Below, one piece after another: positions 16,743 to 25,062 of a DNA stretch of 64,000 nucleotides. Position 1 is the stretch's first letter, and every line of letters starts with the position of its first letter. The stretch lies in assembly GCA_943912265.1 (NCBI GenBank), contig CALTTS010000013.1:1-64000 (forward strand), in the 5' to 3' direction. Both the position numbers and the translations under genes were made by a program. Source of the stretch: an uncultured Xanthomonas sp. (GTDB lineage: Bacteria; Pseudomonadota; Gammaproteobacteria; Xanthomonadales; Xanthomonadaceae). A model generated the notes under the pieces. It searched no databases and had not been told where the DNA came from. It saw only the letters and a list, made by a program, of their open reading frames with translations.

Positions 16743-19361
16743 TCACAGCGTGCGCTGGACCTCGATGCGCTCGAAGCATTCGATCTGGTCGCCGGCCTTG
16801 ACGTCGTCGTAGGCCTTCACGCCGATGCCGCACTCGGTGCCGCTGCGCACCTCGTCCACGTTCTCCTTGAAGCGGCGCAACGATTCCAGCTCGCCCTCGA
16901 AGATGACCGTGCTGTCGCGCAGGACGCGGATCGGCTTGTGCCGCTTGACCACGCCTTCGACCACCATGCAGCCTGCAACCGCGCCGAACTTGGAGCTGCG
17001 GAACACGTCGCGGACCTCGGCGGTACCGATGATCTCCTCGCGGATCTCCACGCCCAGCAGGCCGGACGCCACCTGCTTCACCTGGTCGATCACGTCGTAG
17101 ATGATCGAGAAGTAGCGCAGGTCCACGCCGTTGGCTTCGATGATCTTGCGCGCCGAGGCGTCGGCACGCACGTTGAAGCCGATCACCGTGGCCTTCGAGG
17201 CGACGGCCGAATTGGCGTCCGACTCGGTGATGCCGCCGACGCCGGCGTGGATCACGTTGATGCGGATCTGCTCGTTGGACAGCGCCACCAGCGACTGCTT
17301 CAGTGCTTCCACCGAGCCCTGCACGTCGGCCTTGATCAGCAGGTTGAGCACCTGCTGCTCCTCGCTCTGGCCCATCTGGGCCATGATGTCTTCCATGCGG
17401 TTGCCGGCCTGCTTGACCAGGCGCGACTCGCGCTTCTTGGTCTCGCGCTGCTGGGCCACGCTCTTGGCCAGGCGCTCGTCGTCGACCACGACGAAATCGT
17501 CGCCGGCATCGGGCACGCCCGACAGGCCGAGCACCTGCACCGGGATCGACGGCCCGGCCGACTCCGGCTGGCCGCCGGTTTCGTCGAACAGCGCGCGCAC
17601 GCGGCCGTACTGGATGCCGCACACCAGGTAGTCGCCCTTCTTCAGCTCGCCCTGCTGGACCAGCACCGTGGCGACCGGGCCGCGGCCCTTGTCGAGCGAG
17701 GATTCCAGCACCACGCCGTTGGCGCGGCCTTCGCGCGGCGCCCTCAGCTCCAGCACTTCGGCCTGCAGCGAGATCGCGTCGAGCAGTTCGTCCACGCCCT
17801 GGCCGGTCTTGGCCGAGAGTTCGACGAACTGGGTGTCGCCGCCGAATTCCTCGGCCACGACGTCCTGCGCGAGCAGCTCGTTCTTGACCCGCAGCGGGTC
17901 GGCGCCGGACTTGTCGATCTTGTTGACCGCCACGATCAGCGGCACGCCGGCCGCCTTAGCCTGCTGGATCGACTCGATGGTCTGCGGCATGACGCCGTCG
18001 TCGGCGGCCACCACCAGCACCACGATGTCGGTGATCCTGGCGCCGCGGGCACGCATCGCGGTGAACGCGGCATGGCCCGGGGTGTCCAGGAAGCTGATGA
18101 CGCCCTTGGACGTCTCCACGTGGTACGCGCCGATGTGCTGGGTGATGCCGCCGGCCTCGCCCGAGGCGACCTTGGTGCGGCGGATGTAATCCAGCAGCGA
18201 GGTCTTGCCGTGGTCGACGTGGCCCATGATGGTGACCACCGGCGGCCGCGGCAGCGCTTCGGCCTGGGTCTCTTCGGTCCGCGCCAGCAGCTCGCTTTCG
18301 GCGTCGTTGTCGTTCGCGCGCGTCGCCTTGTGGCCGAGTTCCTCGGTCACCAGCGCGGCGGTGTCGAAATCGATGGTCTGGGTGATGGTGGCCATCACGC
18401 CCATCTTGAACAGCGCCTTGACCACTTCGCCGCCCTTCAGCGCCAGCTTCTGGGCCAGGTCGGCGACGGTGACCGAATCGCCGATGGCGATCTCGCGCAC
18501 GACCGGCGCGGTCGGACGCTCGAAACCGTGCGAACCGCTGCCGCTGCGCGACTGCTCGACCTGCCGGCGCGGCTTGGGCCGGTTGCGGTTGCCGCCGGCC
18601 GGACGGCGCGCGCGATCGCCCGCCGACAGGTGCAGCTGGCCGGCGAAACGGCTGGCGGCATCGTCGTCCTCCACTCCGGCCACCATCGCGTGGGAGCCGC
18701 GCGGGCGATGCTTGGCGCCGCGGTCGTCGGCCCGTGCCGGCGGCTTGGCCGCCGTCGGCGCGGGCTTGCCGGCCGCGGGACGCGCGACGGCCGGACGCGG
18801 CCGCGCGTCCTTGGCTTCGCCCTCGTCGCCGGGAACGGCTTCGGCGGCCTTGCGCTCGGCCTCGACGCGCAGGCGCTCGGCTTCCGCCTCGGCCTCGCGG
18901 CGCGCGCGCTCCTCGGCGCGCTGGCGATCCACTTCCGCCAGGTGCTGCTGCTCGGCCAGGTTGCGCTGGCGCGATTCCTCCAGCTTGCGCAGGATCTCGG
19001 CACGGTCGTCGCCGCGCGCCGCCGAAGACGACGCGCCACCGTGCTCGGGCTTGACGTAGGTGCGCTTCTGGCGCACTTCGACCGCCACGGTGGTCTTGCT
19101 GCGACCGGCGCTGACGGTCACTTCCTGCACCTTGCGCCGGTTCAGCGTGATCTTCTTCGGCGCGGCCGGGTCCTCGACGACCTCGTCGGCCTTGCCCTTG
19201 GTCCGCCGCAGGAAGCCGAGCAGCTTCATCTTCTCGGTACTGGTCACGGCCTGGTCGGGACCGCTGAACTTCATGCCGGCCTCGGCCAGCTGTTCGAGCA
19301 GTTTCTCGACCGGCGTGTTGACCAGTTCGGCGAGCTTGCGAATGGTGGTTTCCTGCGACAT
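16743..19361 (-). CDS. infB: translation initiation factor IF-2
   Basis: An 872-aa GTPase that brings fMet-tRNA to the 30S P site and promotes subunit joining. Order: IF2 N-terminal segment (TTIRKLAELVNTPVEKLLEQ); a long Lys/Arg/Ala/Glu-rich linker (about 100-280); a second IF2-N fold (VREIAIGDSVTVADLAQKLA); the G domain with GHVDHGKTS, the switch DTPGH and NKIDK; then beta-barrel and C-terminal fMet-binding domains. It lies 98 bp after nusA in the conserved rimP-nusA-infB order. Confidence 0.98.
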   Translation of the reverse strand: MSQETTIRKLAELVNTPVEKLLEQLAEAGMKFSGPDQAVTSTEKMKLLGFLRRTKGKADEVVEDPAAPKKITLNRRKVQEVTVSAGRSKTTVAVEVRQKRTYVKPEHGGASSSAARGDDRAEILRKLEESRQRNLAEQQHLAEVDRQRAEERARREAEAEAERLRVEAERKAAEAVPGDEGEAKDARPRPAVARPAAGKPAPTAAKPPARADDRGAKHRPRGSHAMVAGVEDDDAASRFAGQLHLSAGDRARRPAGGNRNRPKPRRQVEQSRSGSGSHGFERPTAPVVREIAIGDSVTVADLAQKLALKGGEVVKALFKMGVMATITQTIDFDTAALVTEELGHKATRANDNDAESELLARTEETQAEALPRPPVVTIMGHVDHGKTSLLDYIRRTKVASGEAGGITQHIGAYHVETSKGVISFLDTPGHAAFTAMRARGARITDIVVLVVAADDGVMPQTIESIQQAKAAGVPLIVAVNKIDKSGADPLRVKNELLAQDVVAEEFGGDTQFVELSAKTGQGVDELLDAISLQAEVLELRAPREGRANGVVLESSLDKGRGPVATVLVQQGELKKGDYLVCGIQYGRVRALFDETGGQPESAGPSIPVQVLGLSGVPDAGDDFVVVDDERLAKSVAQQRETKKRESRLVKQAGNRMEDIMAQMGQSEEQQVLNLLIKADVQGSVEALKQSLVALSNEQIRINVIHAGVGGITESDANSAVASKATVIGFNVRADASARKIIEANGVDLRYFSIIYDVIDQVKQVASGLLGVEIREEIIGTAEVRDVFRSSKFGAVAGCMVVEGVVKRHKPIRVLRDSTVIFEGELESLRRFKENVDEVRSGTECGIGVKAYDDVKAGDQIECFERIEVQRTL

Positions 19362-19459
19362 TCGAATCCTGTTTGTTTCGTTCGGGCATCCGGGGATGCC
19401 AAGGCGGCAATTCTAGCGCGCCGCGGCCGGCCGGGCGCTTGCGGCACCGGCCGCGGGGA

Positions 19460-20962
19460 TCACTCCCCGCGTTCCAGTCTGGCGATTTCCTCGGCGCGGG
19501 CAGCCAGGATCAGGGCGGCAGCACGCTGCTCGTCCAGGCCCTCGATGCCGAATTCGGCCACTTCGTCGGCCGCCAGGTCGGACAGATCCTCGCTGGTGCG
19601 CACGCCGTGCGCGGCCAGCGCGTGGGCGGTGTCGTCGTCCATGCCGTCCAGGGCGAGCAGGTCGTCGGCCGGGCCGGCGCCCTCCTCCACCGCCAGCGCC
19701 TCGTTGAGCAGCACGTCGCGGGCGCGGGCGCGCAGTTCCTCGACGATGTCCTCGTCGAAGCCCTCCACCGCCAGCAGCTCGCCGACCGGCACGTAGGCGA
19801 TTTCCTCGACGGTGCCGAAGCCCTCGCTGACCAGGATGGCGGCGATCTCCTCGTCCACTTCCAGCTTGTCCATGAACAGCTGGCGCGCCACGGCCTGCTC
19901 GGCCTCGCTCTTGGCCTGCACCTGGTCGGCGGTCATCACGTTGAGCTGCCAGCCGGTCAGGCGGCTGGCCAGGCGCACGTTCTGGCCGCCCTTGCCGATG
20001 GCCTGGGCCAGCCGGTCCTCGGCCACCGCCAGGTCCATCGAGTGCTTTTCCTCGTCGACGATGATCGACTGCACCTCGGCCGGCGCCATCGCGTTGATGA
20101 CGAAGTTGGCCGGGTTGTCGTTCCACAGCACGATGTCCACGCGCTCGCCGTTGAGCTCGTTGCTCACCGCCTGCACGCGCGAGCCGCGCATGCCGATGCA
20201 GGCGCCGATCGGGTCGGTGCGGGTGTCGTGGGCGAGCACGGCGATCTTGGCGCGGTCGCCCGGGTCGCGCGCGCAGGCCTTGATCTCGACCAGGCCCTGG
20301 CCCACTTCCGGCACTTCCAGCTTGAACAGCTCGATCATGAACTCCGGCGCGGCGCGGCTGATGAACAGCTGCGGGCCGCGCGGCTCGGAACGCACTTCGG
20401 CCAGATAGCCGCGGATGCGGTCGCCGGCGCGCACGATGTCGCGTGGGATGCCCTTGTCCTTCGGAATGAAGCCCTCGGCATTGCCGCCCAGGTCGACGTA
20501 GACGTTGCCGCGCTCCACCCGCTTGACCACGCCGGTGATCAGCTCGCCGACGCGATCCTTCCACGCATCGACCACCTGCTGGCGCTCGGCCTCGCGCACG
20601 CGCTGCACGATCACCTGCTTGGCGGCCTGCGCGGCGATGCGGCCGAAGTCCGGGTTCTCGATCTGCTCCTCGATGTAGTCGCCCACTTCCACGCCGTCGG
20701 CCTCGTCGACCGCGTCCATCAGCCGGATCTGGCGGTCGGGCGATTCCATCACCACGTCGTCGGCCACCACTTCCCAGCGGCGGAAGGTCTCGTAGCTGCC
20801 GTCCTTGCGGTCGATCGACACGCGCGCCAGCACGTCCTGGTCGGGGTAGCGCTTCTTGGCAGCCGAAGCGAGCGCGGCCTCGATGGCCTCGAAGATCACT
20901 TCGCGCGGCACGCCCTTCTCGTTGGCGACCGCGTCGACTACCAGCAACAGTTCCTTGCTCAT
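19460..20962 (-). CDS. nusA: transcription termination/antitermination factor NusA
   Basis: A 500-aa RNA polymerase-binding factor: N-terminal RNAP-binding domain (MSKELLLVVDAVANEKGVPR), S1 domain (GVVKRVERGNVYVDLGGNAE), KH domains (GACIGMRGSRVQAVSNELNG), and the two acidic C-terminal repeats found in gammaproteobacteria (LLALDGMDDDTAHALAAHG; ELRARARDVLLNEALAVEEG). The start is ATG 20962, 4 bp after the rimP stop, so translation is coupled. NusA probably also acts on the leader terminator upstream of rimP. Confidence 0.98.
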   Translation of the reverse strand: MSKELLLVVDAVANEKGVPREVIFEAIEAALASAAKKRYPDQDVLARVSIDRKDGSYETFRRWEVVADDVVMESPDRQIRLMDAVDEADGVEVGDYIEEQIENPDFGRIAAQAAKQVIVQRVREAERQQVVDAWKDRVGELITGVVKRVERGNVYVDLGGNAEGFIPKDKGIPRDIVRAGDRIRGYLAEVRSEPRGPQLFISRAAPEFMIELFKLEVPEVGQGLVEIKACARDPGDRAKIAVLAHDTRTDPIGACIGMRGSRVQAVSNELNGERVDIVLWNDNPANFVINAMAPAEVQSIIVDEEKHSMDLAVAEDRLAQAIGKGGQNVRLASRLTGWQLNVMTADQVQAKSEAEQAVARQLFMDKLEVDEEIAAILVSEGFGTVEEIAYVPVGELLAVEGFDEDIVEELRARARDVLLNEALAVEEGAGPADDLLALDGMDDDTAHALAAHGVRTSEDLSDLAADEVAEFGIEGLDEQRAAALILAARAEEIARLERGE

Positions 20963-20966
20963 CTGC

Positions 20967-21578
20967 TCACTCCGCATGCGGCTCGGATGCCGCCGGCTCG
21001 TTGGTTGGTTTCTTGCCATCGGGCGACTTGCCGCCCGCGGGCTTGCGCCCGGATTTGCCCTTGCCCGCCCCGGGCTTCTGCGGGGCCAGCCCCAGCGCGC
21101 TCCAGTCCGGCACGAGGCGCGCCTTCTCGATGTTGTCGAAGGCGACCGCCACCGGCTCGGCCAGCCCCTCGACCGCGAACGCGATCTGCCCGCCGGCCAC
21201 GCCGCGGATCTCGCCCTGGAAGCGGCGGCGGCCGTCCTGCGGCAGGCGCAGCACCACCTTCGCCTGCTCGCCGGCATGCCGCGCGAACTGCTCGGCGCTG
21301 AACAGCGGCCGGTCCACGCCCGGCGAGGACACCTCGAGGGTGTAATTGCCGGAAATGGGATCCTCGACGTCGAGCTGCGCCGACACTTCGCGGCTGACAC
21401 GCTCGCAATCGTCGATGGTCACCGTGCGCACCGCCCATTCGGCATGCGGCACGTCGATGTACAGGCGCAGCGTGGCGCCGCCGGGAGCCGGCAGGTATTC
21501 GATGCCGAGCAGCTCCAGCCCCAGCGACCCAACGGTCGGGGCGAGCAGTCTCGAAACTTCGGTTGCCTTGTCGGTCAC
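20967..21578 (-). CDS. rimP: ribosome maturation factor RimP
   Basis: A 203-aa 30S-assembly factor. Seen: LAPTVGSLGLELLGIEYLP, then DDCERVSREVSAQLDVEDPI and YTLEVSSPGVDRPL, the family's most conserved block. The C-terminal 45 residues form a Lys/Gly/Pro-rich tail (KPGAGKGKSGRKPAGGK), longer than in E. coli but common in xanthomonads. The start is GTG 21578, preceded by AGGTGA. First coding gene of the nusA operon, preceded by a 220-nt leader. Confidence 0.95.
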   Translation of the reverse strand: MTDKATEVSRLLAPTVGSLGLELLGIEYLPAPGGATLRLYIDVPHAEWAVRTVTIDDCERVSREVSAQLDVEDPISGNYTLEVSSPGVDRPLFSAEQFARHAGEQAKVVLRLPQDGRRRFQGEIRGVAGGQIAFAVEGLAEPVAVAFDNIEKARLVPDWSALGLAPQKPGAGKGKSGRKPAGGKSPDGKKPTNEPAASEPHAE

Positions 21579-21628
21579 ATGTCACCTGTTGCGGAAAGCC
21601 GCGCCGGTCCAGCACCGGCACGGGCATG

Positions 21629-21672
21629 AAAAAAGCCTTGCTCCGAAAACGACAAGGGGCCCCATGGGCCCC
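21629..21672 (-). promoter_or_regulatory. rimP leader: two overlapping hairpins, attenuator-like
   Basis: On the minus strand a 7-bp hairpin GGGGCCC-ATG-GGGCCCC (21672-21656) is followed at once by CCTTG-N12-CAAGG (21657-21636) and TTTTTT (21634-21629), an intrinsic terminator. They share the two bases 21656-21657, so pairing is exclusive. They lie about 130-175 nt into the transcript and 50 nt before rimP. Control of nusA expression by early termination is inferred. Confidence 0.55.
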
Positions 21673-21808
21673 CGTCCGAATAAGACCTCCGGATCGAACC
21701 CCGTGCATCCCGGACACCCGGCCCGCACGCGGTGCCGGCTGAGCCGGCCCGGAACCCTGGCAGCGGGACGCCGGCCGACTTCGCCGAACGTGCCGCAGAG
21801 CAGGCCGG

Positions 21809-21838
21809 ATTATAGGGAGGGAGCACCTTCCCTAGCAA
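21809..21838 (-). promoter_or_regulatory. promoter of the rimP-nusA-infB cluster
   Basis: TTGCTA (21838-21833), an 18-bp spacer and TATAAT (21814-21809) on the minus strand, followed by the long leader. It sits between tRNA-fMet and rimP. Confidence 0.65.
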
Positions 21839-21861
21839 CCGCGACCGGGAGCCCGAAAAGC

Positions 21862-21887
21862 GAAACGGCAGCCTGAGCTGCCGTTTC
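21862..21887 (-). terminator. terminator of tRNA-fMet
   Basis: GAAACGGCAGC-CTGA-GCTGCCGTTTC, an 11-bp perfect stem 31 bp past the tRNA; on the minus strand GCTTTTC follows the closing TTTC. Confidence 0.8.
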
Positions 21888-21917
21888 TTCTGCCGCACCT
21901 GCACAGGCAGGTTGATG

Positions 21918-21994
21918 TGGTAGCGGGGGCAGGATTTGAACCTGCGACCTTCGGGTTATGAGCCCGACGAGCTGCCAGACTGCTCCACCCCGCA
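21918..21994 (-). tRNA. initiator tRNA-fMet (anticodon CAT)
   Basis: A 77-nt tRNA with encoded CCA. The three consecutive G:C pairs in the anticodon stem (GGGCTCATAACCC) mark an initiator. Positions 1 and 72 are T and T, an unpaired end that keeps initiator behaviour. It lies upstream of rimP-nusA, as metY does in E. coli. Confidence 0.95.
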
Positions 21995-22007
21995 GCAGAG
22001 GAGCGAG

Positions 22008-22036
22008 ATTATGACGCCTTGCCTGCAGGAACGCAA
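22008..22036 (-). promoter_or_regulatory. tRNA-fMet promoter
   Basis: TTGCGT (22036-22031), a 17-bp spacer and CATAAT (22013-22008) on the minus strand, 14 bp before the tRNA 5' end. Confidence 0.6.
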
Positions 22037-22055
22037 GCCCTGGCGTCGAAAAAAT

Positions 22056-23522
22056 TCAATGCAGGTCGGCGAAGGCGCGGATGCACCACTGCATCAGCGG
22101 ATTCCACGCCAGCGCCATGACCAGCAGGCCGACCGAATTCACCGCCAGCACCGCGCCGATGACCGGATGGCGCTTGCCTTCGGCGGCGTGCCCCACCGGC
22201 TCGTCGAAGTACATCACCTTGAGCACGCGCAGGTAGTAGAACGCGCCGATCACCGCGAACACCACGCCGACCAGGGCCAGCCACAGCATGTCGGCCTGCA
22301 CCGCCGCCCGGAGCACCGCCAGCTTGGCCCAGAAGCCGAGCATCGGCGGCACGCCGGCCAGCGAGGTCATCACGAACAGCACCAGCAGCGCCATCCACGG
22401 GTCGCGCGCGTTCAGGCCCTTGAAATCGTCCAGCGTGTCCGCCTCGAAGCCCTTGCGCGACAGCACGATGATCGCGCCGAACGACGCGGTGGACATCACC
22501 GCGTAGCTGATCGCGTAGAACAGCGCCGCCGCATAGCCGTCCGCCGTCCCCGCCGACAGGCCGAGCAGCAGGAAGCCGATGTGCGAGACGGTCGAGTACG
22601 CCAGCATGCGCTTGAGGTTGGTCTGCACCAGCGCCATCAGGTTGCCGACGGCCAGCGAGGCCACGGCCAGACCGGCCACCAGCAGGTGCCACTGGCCGGA
22701 CAGCGGGCCGACGCCGTCCTCGAGCAGGCGGAACGCCATGCCGAACGCGGCCAGCTTGGGCGCGGAGCTGATGAACAGCGTGACCGGGGTCGGCGCGCCC
22801 TGGTAGACGTCCGGCAGCCACATGTGGAACGGCGCCGCGCCGAGCTTGAACGCCACGCCGGCGATCATGAACACGGTGCCGGTCAGCAGCAGCGTGCGGT
22901 CGGAGCTGGCGATGGCGGCATGGATGCCGTCCAGCATCAGCGTGCCGGTGGCGCCGTAGACCAGCGACACGCCGTACAGCAGCAGGCCGGAGGCCAGCGA
23001 GCCGAGCACGATGTACTTCATCGCGGCCTCGGTGGCGCGGCCGTTGTCGCGGTCCAGCGCGACCAGCGCGTAGGAGCACAGCGCCAGCAGCTCCAGGCCG
23101 AGATAGACCAGCACCAGGCTGCCGGCCGACACCATCATCATCATGCCGGCCGTGGCGAACAGCACCAGCACCGGAATCTCGCCCTGGTACAGGTCGCGCT
23201 CGCGCAGGTACGACCACGAATACACCATCGCCAGCGTGGTGACGCCGAGGATCGCGGCCTTCATCACGTCCGCGGCGACGTCGCGCACGAACATGCCGTC
23301 GAACACCGCGCCGTGCCCGCCGCAGCCGGCCAGCACCATGCCCAGCACGGCCAGCAGCAGCCCGACCGAGATCGTCTGCGTGACCAGCTTGTGGCGCTTG
23401 TCGATGAACAGGTCGAGGATCAGCAGCGCGAAGGCGCCGGCGACCAGCACGATCTCGGGAAGCAGCGGCAGCGCGTCAGCGGCGGCCGGCATGGAAGCGG
23501 TAAGCGGCGCAGTCATCGTCAT
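22056..23522 (-). CDS. nuoN: NADH-quinone oxidoreductase subunit N
   Basis: A 488-aa Mrp-antiporter-like proton-pumping subunit of complex I with about 14 membrane helices. Typical segments: MLAYSTVSHIGFLLLGL with the key lysine-bearing helix nearby, and PLSGQWHLLVAGLAVASLAV. It is the last gene of the 14-gene operon and follows nuoM by 3 bp. Start at 23522 (MTMTAPLTASMPAAADALPL); an internal Met is possible. Confidence 0.97.
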   Translation of the reverse strand: MTMTAPLTASMPAAADALPLLPEIVLVAGAFALLILDLFIDKRHKLVTQTISVGLLLAVLGMVLAGCGGHGAVFDGMFVRDVAADVMKAAILGVTTLAMVYSWSYLRERDLYQGEIPVLVLFATAGMMMMVSAGSLVLVYLGLELLALCSYALVALDRDNGRATEAAMKYIVLGSLASGLLLYGVSLVYGATGTLMLDGIHAAIASSDRTLLLTGTVFMIAGVAFKLGAAPFHMWLPDVYQGAPTPVTLFISSAPKLAAFGMAFRLLEDGVGPLSGQWHLLVAGLAVASLAVGNLMALVQTNLKRMLAYSTVSHIGFLLLGLSAGTADGYAAALFYAISYAVMSTASFGAIIVLSRKGFEADTLDDFKGLNARDPWMALLVLFVMTSLAGVPPMLGFWAKLAVLRAAVQADMLWLALVGVVFAVIGAFYYLRVLKVMYFDEPVGHAAEGKRHPVIGAVLAVNSVGLLVMALAWNPLMQWCIRAFADLH

Positions 23523-23525
23523 TCC

Positions 23526-25040
23526 TTACAGCAGCTTGCTGGCGGCCAGTTGCGCGGCCAGCTGTGCGATCGAGGGCTCCATCAGGTCGGTCAGCGGCTT
23601 GGGATAGAAGCCCAGCACCAGCACGGCCGCGGCGAACACGCCCAGCACCAGCGTCTCGCGGCCGTCGATGTCCTTGAGCTCGGCGACGTGGGCGTTGCCG
23701 ACCTCGCCGAAGAACACCCGCTTGTACAGCCACAGCGTGTAGCCGGCGCCGATGATCAGCGTGGTGGCGGCGGCGAAGGCGATCAGCGGCTGCTGCTGGA
23801 AGCTGGCCAGGATGACCATGAACTCGCCGACGAAACCGCTGGTGCCCGGCAGGCCCGCGTTGGCCATGAAGAACAGCATCGCGAAGGTGGCGAACCACGG
23901 CATGGTGTTGACCACGCCGCCGTAATCCTTGATCTGGCGCGTGTGCATGCGGTCGTACAGCACGCCGATGCAGGAGAACATGGCGCCGGAGACGAAGCCG
24001 TGCGAGATCATCTGCACCATCGCGCCCTGCAGGGCCAGCTGGCCGGCGTCGACATTGCCGAACTGGCGCACCAGGCCGAAGGCGACGAACACGCCGAGGG
24101 TCACGAAGCCCATGTGCGCGACCGACGAATACGCCACCAGCTTCTTCATGTCCTCCTGCACCAGCGCGACCAGGCCGACGTAGATCACCGCGATCAGCGA
24201 CAGCGCGATCACCAGCCAGGCCCAGTAATCGCCGGCGTCCGGCACGATCGGCAGGTTGAAGCGCAGCAGGCCGTAGCCGCCGATCTTCAGCGCGATCGCG
24301 GCCAGGATCACCGAACCGGCGGTCGGCGCCTCGACGTGCGCGTCCGGCAGCCAGGTGTGCACCGGGAACATCGGCACCTTGACCGCGAAGGCGATCAGGA
24401 AGGCGAAGAACAGCCAGGTCTGCTCCTTCATCGTCAGCGGCAGCGCGTACAGGTCGGCGAGCTGGAAGCTGCCGCCCTTCATGTACAGGTACACCAGGCC
24501 CACCAGCATGAACACCGAGCCGAGGAAGGTGTAGATGAAGAACTTCATCGCCGCATAGATGCGGCGCGGGCCGCCCCAGATGCCGATGATCAGGAACATC
24601 GGGATCAGCATCGCCTCGAAGAACACGTAGAACAGGATCGCGTCGGTCGCGGCGAAGATGCCGGTGGTCACGCCCTCCAGGATCAGGAACGCCGCCACGT
24701 ACTGGCTGACGCGCTTCTCCACCGAACGCCACGCGCCGACCAGCGCGAGGACCGTCACCAGCGTGTTCAGCAGGATCAGCGCCACCGCGATGCCGTCGGC
24801 GCCGAGGTTGTAGCCGATCCTGTACGCGGGGACCCACGCATGGGTTTCGACGAACTGCATGCCGGGATCGGCATGGTCGAACCCGGTCAGCAGCGGCAGG
24901 CTGAGCCCGAAGGTCAGCAGGGCCACGGCCAAGCCAAGCCAGCGCGCGGTCACGGCCCGGCCGTTGCCCACGGCCAATACCGCAACGGCGCCGAGGACCG
25001 GCAACCAGATCAGGACACTCAACAAAGGCAGGTTTGCCAC
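23526..25040 (-). CDS. nuoM: NADH-quinone oxidoreductase subunit M
   Basis: A 504-aa antiporter-like membrane subunit. VHTWLPDAHVEAPTAGSVIL and KLVAYSSVAHMGFVTLGVF carry the conserved histidine/lysine relay of the proton channel, and FFEAMLIPMFLIIGIWGG holds the helix-5 glutamate. It pairs with NuoL and NuoN in the distal arm of complex I. It lies 22 bp after nuoL. Confidence 0.97.
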   Translation of the reverse strand: MANLPLLSVLIWLPVLGAVAVLAVGNGRAVTARWLGLAVALLTFGLSLPLLTGFDHADPGMQFVETHAWVPAYRIGYNLGADGIAVALILLNTLVTVLALVGAWRSVEKRVSQYVAAFLILEGVTTGIFAATDAILFYVFFEAMLIPMFLIIGIWGGPRRIYAAMKFFIYTFLGSVFMLVGLVYLYMKGGSFQLADLYALPLTMKEQTWLFFAFLIAFAVKVPMFPVHTWLPDAHVEAPTAGSVILAAIALKIGGYGLLRFNLPIVPDAGDYWAWLVIALSLIAVIYVGLVALVQEDMKKLVAYSSVAHMGFVTLGVFVAFGLVRQFGNVDAGQLALQGAMVQMISHGFVSGAMFSCIGVLYDRMHTRQIKDYGGVVNTMPWFATFAMLFFMANAGLPGTSGFVGEFMVILASFQQQPLIAFAAATTLIIGAGYTLWLYKRVFFGEVGNAHVAELKDIDGRETLVLGVFAAAVLVLGFYPKPLTDLMEPSIAQLAAQLAASKLL

Positions 25041-25062
25041 GACGTCTTCCCGTACAGTTGGT

